A stretch of 37,634 nucleotides of DNA, taken from contig JAISIF010000195.1 of the NCBI GenBank assembly GCA_031262165.1, positions 1-37,634 on the forward strand. Reading direction: 5' to 3'. The stretch comes from Myxococcales bacterium. GTDB lineage: Bacteria; Myxococcota; Myxococcia; Myxococcales; UBA5297. Below, piece by piece: positions 23,965-31,843 of this stretch. The notes beneath the pieces were generated by a model. The model saw only the letters and a program-made list of their open reading frames with translations, did no database searches and was not told the origin of the DNA. Made by a program: the position numbers and the translations under genes. Position 1 is the first letter of the stretch. The number at the start of each line of letters is the position of its first letter.

Positions 23965-24003
23965 GCCTTTTCGGGCCAAACGCCAAGGCCAAAAGGGCTT
24001 TTT
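23965..24003 (+). terminator. Terminator-like hairpin upstream of rpsB
   Basis: GCCTTTT plus GGCC (23965-23977) pair with GGCC plus AAAAGGGC (23987-23998), with small bulges, and TTTTT follows (23999-24003). It lies 127 bases before rpsB. It could end upstream transcription or act as an attenuator in the rpsB leader. Confidence 0.6.
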
Positions 24004-24129
24004 CACGTAGCAATCCAGTCAGCCACATGCGGCATGTCGCCGCAAACACACACGCTTCCCGATTGGCTCAGCAAGGTTCGGCGTTCGCCGCGGCTGATCA
24101 AAGTGACGGAAGCGGAGGAGCAAACCAAC

Positions 24130-25149
24130 ATGAGTGAAGAGCAGATTCAGGCCGAGGCGCAGCCTCAGGTCGCCGCCCCCGCAGAGATTCCCCAGGTCCC
24201 TTCCACGGCGCCCATCACCATTTCGATCCAGCAGCTGCTCGAAGCTGGCGTCCACTTCGGCCACCAGACGCAGCGCTGGAACCCGAAGATGAAGCCCTAC
24301 ATCTTTGGCGCCCGCAACGGCATCTACATCATCGACCTCCAGAAGACCGCCGTGCTCTTCCGCCGCGCTTGCGCGTTCGTCTCGGAGATCGTCGCCCGTG
24401 GTGGCAGCGTGCTCTTCATCGGCACCAAGAAGCAGGCGCAGGACACGATCGCTGAGGAGGCGCTGCGTGCCGGTCAGTATTTCGTGAACAGCCGTTGGCT
24501 CGGTGGCACGCTCACCAACTTCCGCACGATCAAGCAGGGCATCGACCGCTTCCGCGCGCTCGAGAAGATGCAGCAGGACGGCACCTACGATCGCCTGCCC
24601 AAGAAGGAGGTCGCCCTGCTCGAGCGCGAGCGCGAGAAGCTGGAGCAGAACCTGGGCGGCATCAAGGACATGGGCCGCCTGCCCGGCGTGCTGTTCGTGA
24701 TCGATCCGCGCAAGGAGAAGATCGCAATCCACGAGGCCAACCGCCTGGGCATTCCGGTCGTGGCCATCGTCGATACCAACTGCTCGCCCGAGGGCGTGGA
24801 CTACGTGATCCCGGGCAACGACGATGCGATCCGCGCCATCCGCCTCATCACCGGCAAGATCGCCGACGCCTGCATCGAGGGCAGCGCCCGCCGTCGTGTC
24901 TTTGGTGGCGCGGACAAGGGTGACGAACGCGGTGCCGTCGAGGAGCAGCGCAGCGCCCGCGGTGATCGCCGCGATCGCAAGGTCGGTGAGCGCCGTGGCC
25001 GCGGTGCTGGTTCCGACCGTGGCGAGCGCAAGGGTCCGCAGGTCCAGGTGGTCCGCAAGGCCGCCGTCGTCGAGGCCAAGCCGCCCGCGACCGAAGCCGA
25101 GGCCGCCGCTGACATCAGCAGCGAAGCCGTTGCCGAGAGCGCAGAGTGA
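24130..25149 (+). CDS. rpsB: 30S ribosomal protein S2
   Basis: A protein of 339 residues; ATG 24130 follows GGAGGAG. The conserved core (about 30-260) is unmistakable: [100 protein letters not shown] and [12 protein letters not shown]. Relative to E. coli S2 (241 residues) it has about 30 extra N-terminal residues (Pro/Ala/Gln-rich) and an 80-residue C-terminal extension rich in Arg, Asp and Gly ([19 protein letters not shown]), ending in an acidic Ala/Glu stretch. S2 binds the 30S neck and recruits S1. As in most bacteria it is followed by tsf, but here two hairpins with T-runs stand between them. Confidence 0.98.
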   Translation: MSEEQIQAEAQPQVAAPAEIPQVPSTAPITISIQQLLEAGVHFGHQTQRWNPKMKPYIFGARNGIYIIDLQKTAVLFRRACAFVSEIVARGGSVLFIGTKKQAQDTIAEEALRAGQYFVNSRWLGGTLTNFRTIKQGIDRFRALEKMQQDGTYDRLPKKEVALLEREREKLEQNLGGIKDMGRLPGVLFVIDPRKEKIAIHEANRLGIPVVAIVDTNCSPEGVDYVIPGNDDAIRAIRLITGKIADACIEGSARRRVFGGADKGDERGAVEEQRSARGDRRDRKVGERRGRGAGSDRGERKGPQVQVVRKAAVVEAKPPATEAEAAADISSEAVAESAE

Positions 25150-25151
25150 CA

Positions 25152-25197
25152 GACGCGCGCCCCCCTCGATTCGTGGGGCGTCGTCTCTTTTTTTCTT
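25152..25197 (+). terminator. Terminator after rpsB
   Basis: GACG plus CGCCCC (25152-25163) pair with GGGGCG plus CGTC (25175-25185), and TCTTTTTTTCTT follows at once. It begins three bases past the stop codon. It would end rpsB transcripts or let only part of the polymerases read into tsf. Confidence 0.8.
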
Positions 25198-25221
25198 CAG
25201 GAAATTCCAAAGTCCCAAGCA

Positions 25222-25252
25222 GGGCGTCGGCGAGCCGTCGGCGCCCGTTTTT
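25222..25252 (+). terminator. Second hairpin with T-run in the rpsB-tsf gap
   Basis: GGGCG (25222-25226) pairs with CGCCC (25242-25246) around a TCGGCGAGCCGTCGG loop, followed by GTTTTT. The short stem makes it weaker than the one at 25152, but together they form a double terminator or attenuator before tsf. Confidence 0.5.
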
Positions 25253-25348
25253 GGGTCATCACCCTCCGAAATGGTGGCGCCTGCCCTTGACAGGTCTCGG
25301 TGAGAGGCCATGCGCGAGGCACGAAGCGCCCGAAAGGATGTTCGACAG

Positions 25349-25999
25349 ATGGCAACAGTGACAGCAGGCGCTGTGAAGGAATTGCGCGAGAAGACCGGCG
25401 CCGGAATGATGGATTGCAAGAAAGCCCTGGCTGAGACCGATGGCGTCATGGAGAAGGCCACCGAGTGGCTGCGTCAGAAAGGTCTCTCGAAGGCTGGCGC
25501 CAAGACGGGCCGCGTGACGGCCGAGGGCGCTGTGGGCAGCTACATCCACATGGGCGGCAAGCTCGGTGTGCTTGTCGAACTGAACTGCGAGACCGACTTC
25601 GTGGCACGCACCGATGACTTCCAGGAGCTCGTCAAGGACGTGGCCATGCAGATCGCCGCGCTGAACCCCAAATATGTGCGCCGCGAAGAAGTCCCCGAGG
25701 ACGAGAGCTCCAAGGAGCGCGCTCTCTATCTCGACCAGGTCAAGGCGTCGGGTAAGCCCCAGGCCGCGTGGGACAAGATCGTCGAAGGCAAGATGGACAA
25801 GTTTTTTTCCGAGATTTGCCTGCTCGATCAGCCGTTCGCCAAGGACCAGTCCATGAGCGTCAAGCAAATGATCGACGCGAAAATCGCGAAGACCGGCGAG
25901 AACATCCAGGTCCGCCGCTTTGCGCGCTTCCTGCTGGGAGAGGGCCTCGAGAAGAAAAAGTCCGATCTCGCCGCTGAGATCGCCGAAATGACCAAGTGA
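25349..25999 (+). CDS. tsf: Elongation factor Ts
   Basis: A protein of 216 residues; ATG 25349 follows AAGGA. EF-Ts recharges EF-Tu by releasing GDP. The N-terminal UBA-like domain reads VKELREKTGAGMMDCKKALAE (9-29), the hallmark TDFVAR motif is within ELNCETDFVARTDDFQELVKD, and the C-terminal part has SVKQMIDAKIAKTGENIQVRRFARFLLGEG. It is much shorter than E. coli EF-Ts (283 residues) because one core subdomain is reduced and the coiled-coil is missing, as in many delta-lineage and thermophile factors. It is followed by a strong terminator and preceded by two hairpins, so a separate promoter near 25260-25340 is possible. Confidence 0.97.
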   Translation: MATVTAGAVKELREKTGAGMMDCKKALAETDGVMEKATEWLRQKGLSKAGAKTGRVTAEGAVGSYIHMGGKLGVLVELNCETDFVARTDDFQELVKDVAMQIAALNPKYVRREEVPEDESSKERALYLDQVKASGKPQAAWDKIVEGKMDKFFSEICLLDQPFAKDQSMSVKQMIDAKIAKTGENIQVRRFARFLLGEGLEKKKSDLAAEIAEMTK

Positions 26000-26030
26000 T
26001 CCATCTCGACGGCTTGAGCTGACAAAACGA

Positions 26031-26068
26031 CGGGCGCCTCTCAGCAATGGAGGGCGCCCGTTTTGTTT
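26031..26068 (+). terminator. Rho-independent terminator after tsf
   Basis: CGGGCGCC (26031-26038) pairs with GGCGCCCG (26053-26060), followed by TTTTGTTT. AAAACGA precedes the stem, so it could also work weakly on the other strand. Confidence 0.9.
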
Positions 26069-26371
26069 GGCCATTCCGTGATTGCTTTGATTCAAGCAGA
26101 GAAATGGATTCTGCTGGGATATTTGTCAGGAAAAACGAATGCCATCGATTCCCATCGAGCATCCCCTCGCCGACATCCCCATTGGAGAATGCAGTAGCAA
26201 CGATCTGTTCTTTTTCGAAAATGGTCGACGCCACATTTCTGTCCCAAGCGAATCGCCCTCTCTCATGATTCTGTGTGCTGGGTTCTCGCTCCGCTTCGAT
26301 CCAGCCTACAGAGACGATGGATGGGAGTAATCGTTTCAAATCAATTGGGAACAAAGGGCACTTTGGGGCAC
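26069..26371. other. Intergenic gap, nothing recognised
   Basis: About 300 bases of mixed composition between the tsf terminator and the next repeat. Short open frames have no recognisable protein features. Confidence 0.5.
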
Positions 26372-26532
26372 TAGGATTTATCCATCGATTATCCCGTCGC
26401 CCCGCTTGTCCGTGAAACGTCAGCTTTCGTTGATTCGATCTTCACTTCAGTCTGGAAGATCCGGCCTCGCGCCAACGTCTGACATTCCCCGTCCTTCGCG
26501 TTGCTCGGTCCTAATGGAGGGATAAATCCTTA
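26372..26532. repeat. 162-bp MITE-like palindromic repeat, copy 5
   Basis: It begins TAGGATTTATCC and ends GGATAAATCCTTA. The core hairpin is CTTCAGTCTGGAAG, with the first arm altered. Its right end shares the TTA at 26530-26532 with the terminus of an IS5-type transposase remnant. Confidence 0.9.
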
Positions 26533-26782
26533 GGGCTTACCCATGAATAGTGATGACCTTATTGAAAGAAATCATCGCTGCCGTCAATTCACATAAAGAA
26601 ATATATGATGCGTCCGTCTTTTCATAACGAGGAGTCAATTTCCGAAAACAGTTGAACCATGAATGACAAGCCTCAACCACCCATCGACTTGCTATAAAGT
26701 CTGGATTTTTCTCTATCAGCTTCTTCTCTTCTCCTCCCGCAGATTCAACTTTCCTCTGAAATACCCCACGTTGATCTTTCAT
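26530..26782 (-). pseudogene. IS5-type transposase C-terminal fragment with its IS terminus
   Basis: The minus strand from 26782 to 26537 encodes 81 residues containing RWVVEACHSWFNCFRKLTPRYEKTDAS and ending SFNKVITIHG. This matches the end of IS5-family transposases of the RWVVERTHSWFNRFRKLLVRYEK type, including the last catalytic glutamate, and is a different subgroup from the copies at 297 and 4171. The stop codon lies inside TTAGGGCTTACCC (26530-26542), the likely IS end. The rest of the element is missing. This IS end resembles the ends of the 162-bp repeats (11 of 13 bases the same as copy 4). Confidence 0.7.
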
Positions 26783-26829
26783 ATTTCCACAGAGGGAGGA
26801 GGTGGCATTTGTCTCTGAGAGTCGAAGTG

Positions 26830-26892
26830 TTTCACCTCTGTATCGGAGGGTTTCACTTTCATATGGATGTGCCTCACGCCAGTATCGAAACC
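26830..26892. repeat. Three 21-bp repeats resembling an IS21-family end
   Basis: Three adjacent 21-bp units start at 26830 (TTTCACCTCTGTATCGGAGG), 26851 (TTTCACTTTCATATGGATGT) and 26872 (CCTCACGCCAGTATCGAAAC). Multiple repeats with TTTCAC and TATCGG are what I recall of IS21-family terminal regions. No istA or istB gene is present, so this would be an orphan end. The family call is tentative; the triple repeat itself is seen directly. Confidence 0.5.
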
Positions 26893-26957
26893 ATTTCTTG
26901 GATCTGACAGATGGTTATTGGGTGTGAACTTATGAAACCTTACAAATTCTTTTCAAT

Positions 26958-27407
26958 TCAATGGCGAATCTTGATGACTGCTTTTTTGACCTTCGTGAAA
27001 CTCTCCGAAAGCAGGGCTGGTCTGTGCGCCTCTCCGACAAAGAAGATGGCGAAATGCTGCTCGTCGAGAACGCCGCCGCATTGGATCGGCGCAGCGCCAA
27101 AGGCAGCATCCCTGTCGGCATCATAGGCTTGTGTCGGGAGAAAATCGCCACAGGCGACCTCGAAGCGCTCCTGCCCGTCGAGCACGAGCTGGAGATCGTC
27201 ATAGAGCGAATGGATCTCGAACTCGGCATCTTCGGGCGCCCGGGAATCTGACAGAAAGACGTTCACGAAGACATCGTCGCCGCCGATGTCTGTCCGGCCC
27301 AAGGGCAATGCCTCGAGATTGGATTGAAGGAGCCATTGGATGGCCGTGTCTAGGCGCGGAGAGAGGCCTGAATAGAGGGACAGGTGGTCGAGGTGGTCAT
27401 AGATCAT
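26958..27407 (-). CDS. YhcH/YjgK/YiaL family protein (DUF386)
   Basis: A protein of 149 residues from ATG 27407, chosen because GGAG lies just upstream and the MIYDHLDHL start fits the family; an upstream ATG at 27425 overlaps the previous stop codon. The cupin-like family pattern is visible: LEALPLGRTDIGGDDVFVNV (31-50), EFEIHSLYDDLQLVLDGQE (62-80), YDADRDAAFG and FAIFFVGEAHRPAL (119-132), with His66 and His128 as likely metal or substrate ligands. The usual E.HR.Y.DIQ is here EIHSLYDDLQ. Members include the sialic-acid anomerase NanQ and proteins linked to sugar catabolism. No sugar genes are nearby; instead it follows an NTPase-membrane fusion gene 14 bases upstream and is surely co-transcribed with it. 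Confidence 0.85.
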   Translation of the reverse strand: MIYDHLDHLSLYSGLSPRLDTAIQWLLQSNLEALPLGRTDIGGDDVFVNVFLSDSRAPEDAEFEIHSLYDDLQLVLDGQERFEVACGDFLPTQAYDADRDAAFGAAPIQCGGVLDEQHFAIFFVGEAHRPALLSESFTKVKKAVIKIRH

Positions 27408-27421
27408 GGCTTCTCCATCAT

Positions 27422-28936
27422 TCATTCGTGGTCACGGTTCGCCTCGTCTTGGGTGCGGGGCTGTTCAGAGGCGTCTGGGGGCTGGTTCATCAGGGCATCG
27501 AGCGCGACGGGCAGGCTCTTGCCCAGGCCAAGACCTGCTTTTTTGTCCAGCCAAATTCCGAATTGATGGAAGTCAATTCGGCGCAGGGCAAGGAAGCCGA
27601 CGTAGGAGATGCAGATAGCCCGGAGCAGGACGGCAGCGACATCCGCTGTCGATAGATTCGCAAAAAACAGGATGAGCAGCGCTGAGATGAAAAAAAAGAG
27701 CGCGTATTTCCAATTGAGGATGTCGCGCAGTGCGCCGAATGCGGACTTGCCCAGAGAGGGCTTGGGGGCAGCCTCACTCAAGGCGACATTCAAATCCTGG
27801 CGCGGCGCCAGGGTCCATTTGGGGCGCCTTTTCAACCGTTGAACGAGCGGTTGCATGTTTCCAAAATAAGCGCTGGCAGCGACGATCACCGCCAGAAATG
27901 ATTTCAGAATGAAAGCGGCGGCGATCACACTCCAGAGAGAGAACCCCTGAATCTGGGCCCATTCATTCAGCTTGTCGAGGGCATTGGCATAGGCATCAAA
28001 AAAAGCCATTCCAAAGACGAGGTAATTCAGCAGCAGCTTCATCGTCAGCGTGAGCCAGGCCATCAGAATAGAGCCGAAGAGGACGCTCAAAAAACGAAAG
28101 CCAAATAAAAAGATCGGGAGCGTGAAGATCGAACCCTGCAAAAAGATATACAGCATGGGCCGAATTCTATCGCCGATTGGCGAGAATGCTTTGAGCATGG
28201 CGCAGATGAAGGTGATCCGAAACAATCCACGGCCATGCAGCGCTTTTCCAAAGGTGATGAGCAGGATGTTTTGCAGATAGGCCAAGAAATGGCCTTTGAG
28301 CGGGACCTTCAGGGCGCGAAGCATCGAGCCGAGGCCGACCTCGACGAGCCCATTGATGCCAGCAAAGGCGCCGATGCGTTCGGCGTCCATGGCCTCGATC
28401 GTTGATTTCAATTCGGAGAGGGCCTGGCGAGAACCCATCTCGTCGAGGTCGAGGACGATCGCGCTCTCCAGATGAAAGTGCTCGATGATCTCGGCACGCG
28501 CCTTCTTTTTGATTGCGACGATGACGATGGGGCAATCACTGCGCAGCGCTTCGAGCAATAGGTTTGAAAAACCTTCACCTTTTAATTCGAGGCGGCCAAT
28601 TTCATCGATGATGAGAATTTCGGGTTTATTCTCCGAACGATTCAATCGTTCCTGGATGAGGTTTTCAGCCACGCGTCGCGTCTCATCATTGAAGACACAC
28701 GTCTCGCCATCCTCGCGGACGGCCCAGCAATACGAGGGGCCATCCTTCGCTTCGATGGGCACCAGATCGTATCGATGGGCAGCGCCCAGCAACGCAGGCC
28801 GTCGGTCCATCCCTCGCGTGACGAAACCACCCAGGGAATGTCTCCCGCGCAGCGCTTGGGCGAGCCGGGCGAGCAGTTGGCTTTTTCCGCTGCCCGCTTT
28901 TCCCGTTATCAACAGGACCGTCTTGTTGGTTGACAT
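27422..28936 (-). CDS. THEP1-type NTPase fused to a multi-pass membrane domain
   Basis: A protein of 504 residues. Residues 1-180 are a P-loop NTPase of the THEP1 (COG1618) type: Walker A GKAGSGKS (12-19), GGFVTRG (36-42) and Walker B ILIIDEIGRLEL (107-118). Residues about 186-455 are hydrophobic, with some seven or eight membrane spans (near 190-205, 217-230, 240-255, 262-278, 282-312, 335-358, 410-428 and 433-450), and a hydrophilic stretch (365-405) between the last groups. The GINGLVEVGLGSMLRALK and MLKAFSPIGDRIRPMLYIFLQG stretches look conserved and faintly recall small-molecule (ECF S-component-like) membrane proteins, a low-confidence guess. ATG 28936 follows AAAAGG. It is divergent from a ModE-like regulator 52 bases away and co-oriented with the YhcH-family gene. 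Substrate and function are unknown. Base composition is less GC-rich than in the housekeeping genes. Confidence 0.8.
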   Translation of the reverse strand: MSTNKTVLLITGKAGSGKSQLLARLAQALRGRHSLGGFVTRGMDRRPALLGAAHRYDLVPIEAKDGPSYCWAVREDGETCVFNDETRRVAENLIQERLNRSENKPEILIIDEIGRLELKGEGFSNLLLEALRSDCPIVIVAIKKKARAEIIEHFHLESAIVLDLDEMGSRQALSELKSTIEAMDAERIGAFAGINGLVEVGLGSMLRALKVPLKGHFLAYLQNILLITFGKALHGRGLFRITFICAMLKAFSPIGDRIRPMLYIFLQGSIFTLPIFLFGFRFLSVLFGSILMAWLTLTMKLLLNYLVFGMAFFDAYANALDKLNEWAQIQGFSLWSVIAAAFILKSFLAVIVAASAYFGNMQPLVQRLKRRPKWTLAPRQDLNVALSEAAPKPSLGKSAFGALRDILNWKYALFFFISALLILFFANLSTADVAAVLLRAICISYVGFLALRRIDFHQFGIWLDKKAGLGLGKSLPVALDALMNQPPDASEQPRTQDEANRDHE

Positions 28937-28988
28937 CTCAAAACCTTTTCAGCGACAGAGCGCGGCTTTTGATCCGAAATCAGGAAGC
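28937..28988. promoter_or_regulatory. 52-bp divergent promoter region
   Basis: This short gap separates the start codons of the NTPase fusion (minus) and the ModE-like regulator (plus), so both promoters must overlap here or extend into the genes. It is the natural place for the regulator's operator. No perfect palindrome is visible; ribosome sites AAAAGG (minus) and AGGAAG (plus) occupy its ends. Confidence 0.5.
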
Positions 28989-29399
28989 ATGAATCCGGAG
29001 AATCATTCAATGCAATCTATCGACATCGATGTGCGCGTCATGCTCAAGGACGAGGAAGGCGAGCCATTCATGGGTATCGGGGTGATATGGCTATTGACGG
29101 GCATCGAAAAGCACCATTCGATCAGCCAGGCCGCCCGAGAGATGGAGCTCTCCTATCCAAAGGCGCTGCACATGATCCAATCGCTGGAGGACACGCTGCA
29201 GATGGGCATCGTCCGGCGATACAAGGGCGGGCATCTGCGGGGCGGCGCGGAGCTGACGGCAGCGGGAAAGGATTTCATAGAGCGCTATCTGGCGATGCTT
29301 TCGGAGATCAAAAAGAATTCGGTCGAAATATTTGAAAAGAGATTTCAAGATTTTTTCTCGCGGGACAGGGAAGCGGACGATGAGGACTCAGAGGATTGA
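28989..29399 (+). CDS. ModE-like winged-helix regulator without a ligand domain
   Basis: A protein of 136 residues from ATG 28989 (AGGAAG upstream); ATG 29010 is an alternative with its own CGGAGA site. Residues 15-105 match the N-terminal LysR-like domain of molybdate regulator ModE: GEPFMGIGVIWLLTGIEKHHSISQAAREMELSYPKAL with the helix-turn-helix at 44-67, MIQSLE, then RYKGGHLRGGAELTAAGKDFIERY as the wing. The C-terminal molybdate-binding MOP domains of full ModE are absent; there is a short charged tail. One-domain ModE-like proteins are common in bacteria and not all sense molybdate. Its divergence from the NTPase-membrane gene suggests it controls that operon. Its TGA stop lies in the end of a 162-bp repeat. 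Confidence 0.85.
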   Translation: MNPENHSMQSIDIDVRVMLKDEEGEPFMGIGVIWLLTGIEKHHSISQAAREMELSYPKALHMIQSLEDTLQMGIVRRYKGGHLRGGAELTAAGKDFIERYLAMLSEIKKNSVEIFEKRFQDFFSRDREADDEDSED

Positions 29400-29557
29400 G
29401 GACGTATCCCTTCATTATCCCGTCGCCCCACTTGTCCGTGAAACGCCAGACTTCGTTGCTTCGCTCTTCACTTCCGTCTGGAAGCTCAAAGCCTCGCGCC
29501 TCGTCTGACATTCCCCGTCCTTCGCGTTGCTCGGTCCTCATGAAGGGATACGTCCTG
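29396..29557. repeat. 162-bp MITE-like palindromic repeat, copy 6
   Basis: It begins TTGAGGACGTATCC and ends GGGATACGTCCTGA, with core hairpin CTTCCGTCTGGAAG. The first bases are the last codon and TGA stop of the ModE-like gene. It has the same orientation as copy 5 at 26372, about 2.9 kb away. Confidence 0.9.
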
Positions 29558-30182
29558 AGTCTTGTCTGGATGTTTTGTTGAGTTTATATCGGATGTGCTA
29601 TCTGACCGCCCGAATGTCCAAAGTCAAGAGAGTCTTTGATGGATGAAGCTTCATTCATTATAAAAATTCGAATTGACATCAATGGCCACCCGACCGGACG
29701 CCACTGCAATTCGATTCGGACACGTCACATGGAATCGTAGGAGTGCGGCATGTTGCGCCCCTAGATAAAATTGTTAATCCCGATTCAAATTGCTATGGCT
29801 CTCCACTCAGACAAGAGGATCTATCCCCTCGTCATATTCGACCAGAGAGGCCACATCCGTGAGAATGAATTCCCTTGTTTGTAAAAACAATCAAGGTGTC
29901 GTCGGGTTTTCAAGAAGGTCTCCTCAAGAGAATCAAAATATAGCCGTATAAAGAAGAAACGCTAAAAGGGAACTCCCAACAACACCGAGGTCAGTCATGC
30001 TTTACTCACGAAAAGACATGGGCAAATTTCAAGAGGTGGCCGCGTGATAATGTTTTACGATAGAAATCACTGGAGTCGGCCATCTATGAATACCCAAGAT
30101 GTCAGTGATGCTTTTTTATACGACTATATCTCTCTCTTTGTTTTCCCTTGTTGGTCAGTGACACTCGAAAGGGCTGCGTTTC
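29558..30182. other. AT-rich gap before nadB, no gene seen
   Basis: 625 bases clearly richer in A+T than the flanking genes. It holds the palindrome ATGAAGCTTCAT (29643-29654) but no open frame with protein character. The nadB promoter should be in its right part. It may be decayed mobile DNA. Confidence 0.5.
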
Positions 30183-31787
30183 ATGAGTGAACAATTCGAT
30201 TTTCTGGTGCTCGGCGGTGGCATTGCCGGGCTTTTCTTTGCTCTCGAAGCCTCCAAGCATGGGCAGGTCGCTGTCCTGACCAAGCGCGCGCGCGTCGAAG
30301 GCGCCACACGCTATGCCCAGGGTGGCATTGCCGCAGTGCAGGCCGACGACGACTCCTTCGACGCTCACGCCACCGACACGATGAACGCGGGCGTTGGGCT
30401 GTGTCGCAGAAAAGCCGTCGAGGTCTGTGTGCGCGAAGGGCCAGAGCGCCTGCGCGAGTTGCTCGACTGCGGAGTCCAGTTCTCGCGGCGCGCGGACGGT
30501 GCGCTCGACTTGACACGCGAGGGAGGTCACACGAAGCGCCGCGTTGCCCATGCTGCGGATCTGACGGGTGGCGAGATCGAGCGAGCGCTGCTCGCAGCCT
30601 GCGACGAGCGTCAGAACATTACCTTCTTCCCCGACTCCACGGCCGTGGAGCTCATCACGCTGGAGAAGGTCGCGCGCGCGTCGGGCAGCCGCGCGAACCG
30701 CTGCCTGGGGGCCTACGTGTTGCGGCCATCGGGCGAGATCGAGACGTTCCTCTCCAAGGTGACGGTCCTGGCAACGGGCGGCGCGGGCAAGGTCTATCTC
30801 TACACGTCCAACCCGGACACGGCCACGGGCGATGGGGTGGCGATGGCCTACCGGGCCGGTGCGCGCGTCGCGAACATGGAGTTCTACCAGTTCCATCCGA
30901 CCTGCCTGTTTCACCCGCACGCCAAGAGCTTTCTCATCAGCGAATCGCTGCGCGGCGAGGGTGGCATCCTCAGGCTCGTGAACGGCGAGACGTTCATGGA
31001 GCGCTACCACCCGATGGGCGCGCTGGCGCCGCGCGACGTGGTGGCCCGCGCCATCGATGGCGAGCTGAAGCGCTCGGGCGACGACTGCGTGCTGCTCGAC
31101 ATGACGCACCTGCCCTCGGACTACCTCGTCGGCCGCTTCCCCAACATCTACGCGACCTGCAAGTCGTTCGGCATCGACATGACGCGCGCGCCCATCCCCG
31201 TGGTGCCAGCGGCGCACTACCAGTGCGGCGGTGTGGACGTGGATCTCCACGGGCAGACGAGCATCCCGAACCTTCTCGCCATCGGCGAGTGCGCATGCAG
31301 CGGGCTCCACGGCGCCAACCGCCTCGCCTCCAACTCGCTGCTCGAAGGCGTCGTGTTCGGCCACCGGGCCGCGCTGCGCGCCGCGAGCCTGCTGAGCACG
31401 CCCTTGGACACTGCGGCCCCGAGCTGGGATCCAGGCGACGCAGTGCCGTCGGACGAGAGCGTGCTCGTGTCTCACAACTGGGACGAGATCCGCCGCCTCA
31501 TGTGGAACTACGTGGGCATCGTGCGCACGAACAAGCGCCTGCACCGTGCCCATCGCCGCCTCGACATGCTCCGGAGCGAGATCCGCGACTACTACTGGCG
31601 CTTCAACGTGACGCGAGACGTGATCGAACTGCGCAACATCGCCGACGTGGCCATGCTCATCGTCGATTCGGCCCTGCGGCGCCGGGAGAGCCGCGGCCTG
31701 CACACCACGCTCGACTACCCTGAGCGCGACGAGGCCATGTGTCACGACACCATCGTCACGCGCGGCGAGCTCGAACGGCCTGTGTGA
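30183..31787 (+). CDS. nadB: L-aspartate oxidase
   Basis: A protein of 534 residues, close to E. coli NadB (540). It is the flavoenzyme that oxidises L-aspartate to iminoaspartate, first step of de novo NAD synthesis. Seen are the FAD-binding VLGGGIAGLFFA (9-20), ATRYAQGGIAAV (41-52), HTKRRVAHAADLTGGEI (116-132), ATGGAGKVY (197-205), FHPT (237-240), SLRGEGG with Arg257 (255-261), APRDVVARAI with catalytic Arg284, HYQCGGV with His345, and GLHGANRLASNSLLEG (374-389). Succinate dehydrogenase flavoproteins share the fold, but the SNSLLEGVVFG and HYQCGGV motifs fit NadB. nadA and nadC are not in the window. A REP-like palindrome follows the stop by 26 bases. Confidence 0.96.
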   Translation: MSEQFDFLVLGGGIAGLFFALEASKHGQVAVLTKRARVEGATRYAQGGIAAVQADDDSFDAHATDTMNAGVGLCRRKAVEVCVREGPERLRELLDCGVQFSRRADGALDLTREGGHTKRRVAHAADLTGGEIERALLAACDERQNITFFPDSTAVELITLEKVARASGSRANRCLGAYVLRPSGEIETFLSKVTVLATGGAGKVYLYTSNPDTATGDGVAMAYRAGARVANMEFYQFHPTCLFHPHAKSFLISESLRGEGGILRLVNGETFMERYHPMGALAPRDVVARAIDGELKRSGDDCVLLDMTHLPSDYLVGRFPNIYATCKSFGIDMTRAPIPVVPAAHYQCGGVDVDLHGQTSIPNLLAIGECACSGLHGANRLASNSLLEGVVFGHRAALRAASLLSTPLDTAAPSWDPGDAVPSDESVLVSHNWDEIRRLMWNYVGIVRTNKRLHRAHRRLDMLRSEIRDYYWRFNVTRDVIELRNIADVAMLIVDSALRRRESRGLHTTLDYPERDEAMCHDTIVTRGELERPV

Positions 31788-31813
31788 TCCTCGTCCTGCC
31801 TGTGCGCGTTTTC

Positions 31814-31843
31814 TGTAGAGGCACGGCGCGCCGTGGCCCTACA
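31814..31843. repeat. REP-like palindrome after nadB
   Basis: TGTAGAGGCACGGCG and CGCCGTGGCCCTACA form a 15-bp stem with two mismatches and no loop between the arms. It is of the same general GTAGGGGC/GCCCCTAC type as 23757-23830. It may act as a transcript end for nadB. Between it and mgtE (31844-32149) there is AT-rich DNA without a gene. Confidence 0.6.

Noticed and set aside
24019-25461. Long minus-strand open frame opposite rpsB
   Set aside because: Runs through rpsB and into tsf on the opposite strand. Both are certain genes, so this is a shadow.
28485-28988. Upstream extension of the ModE-like regulator
   Set aside because: It is antisense to the NTPase Walker B region of the divergent gene; the family start and a ribosome site are at 28989.
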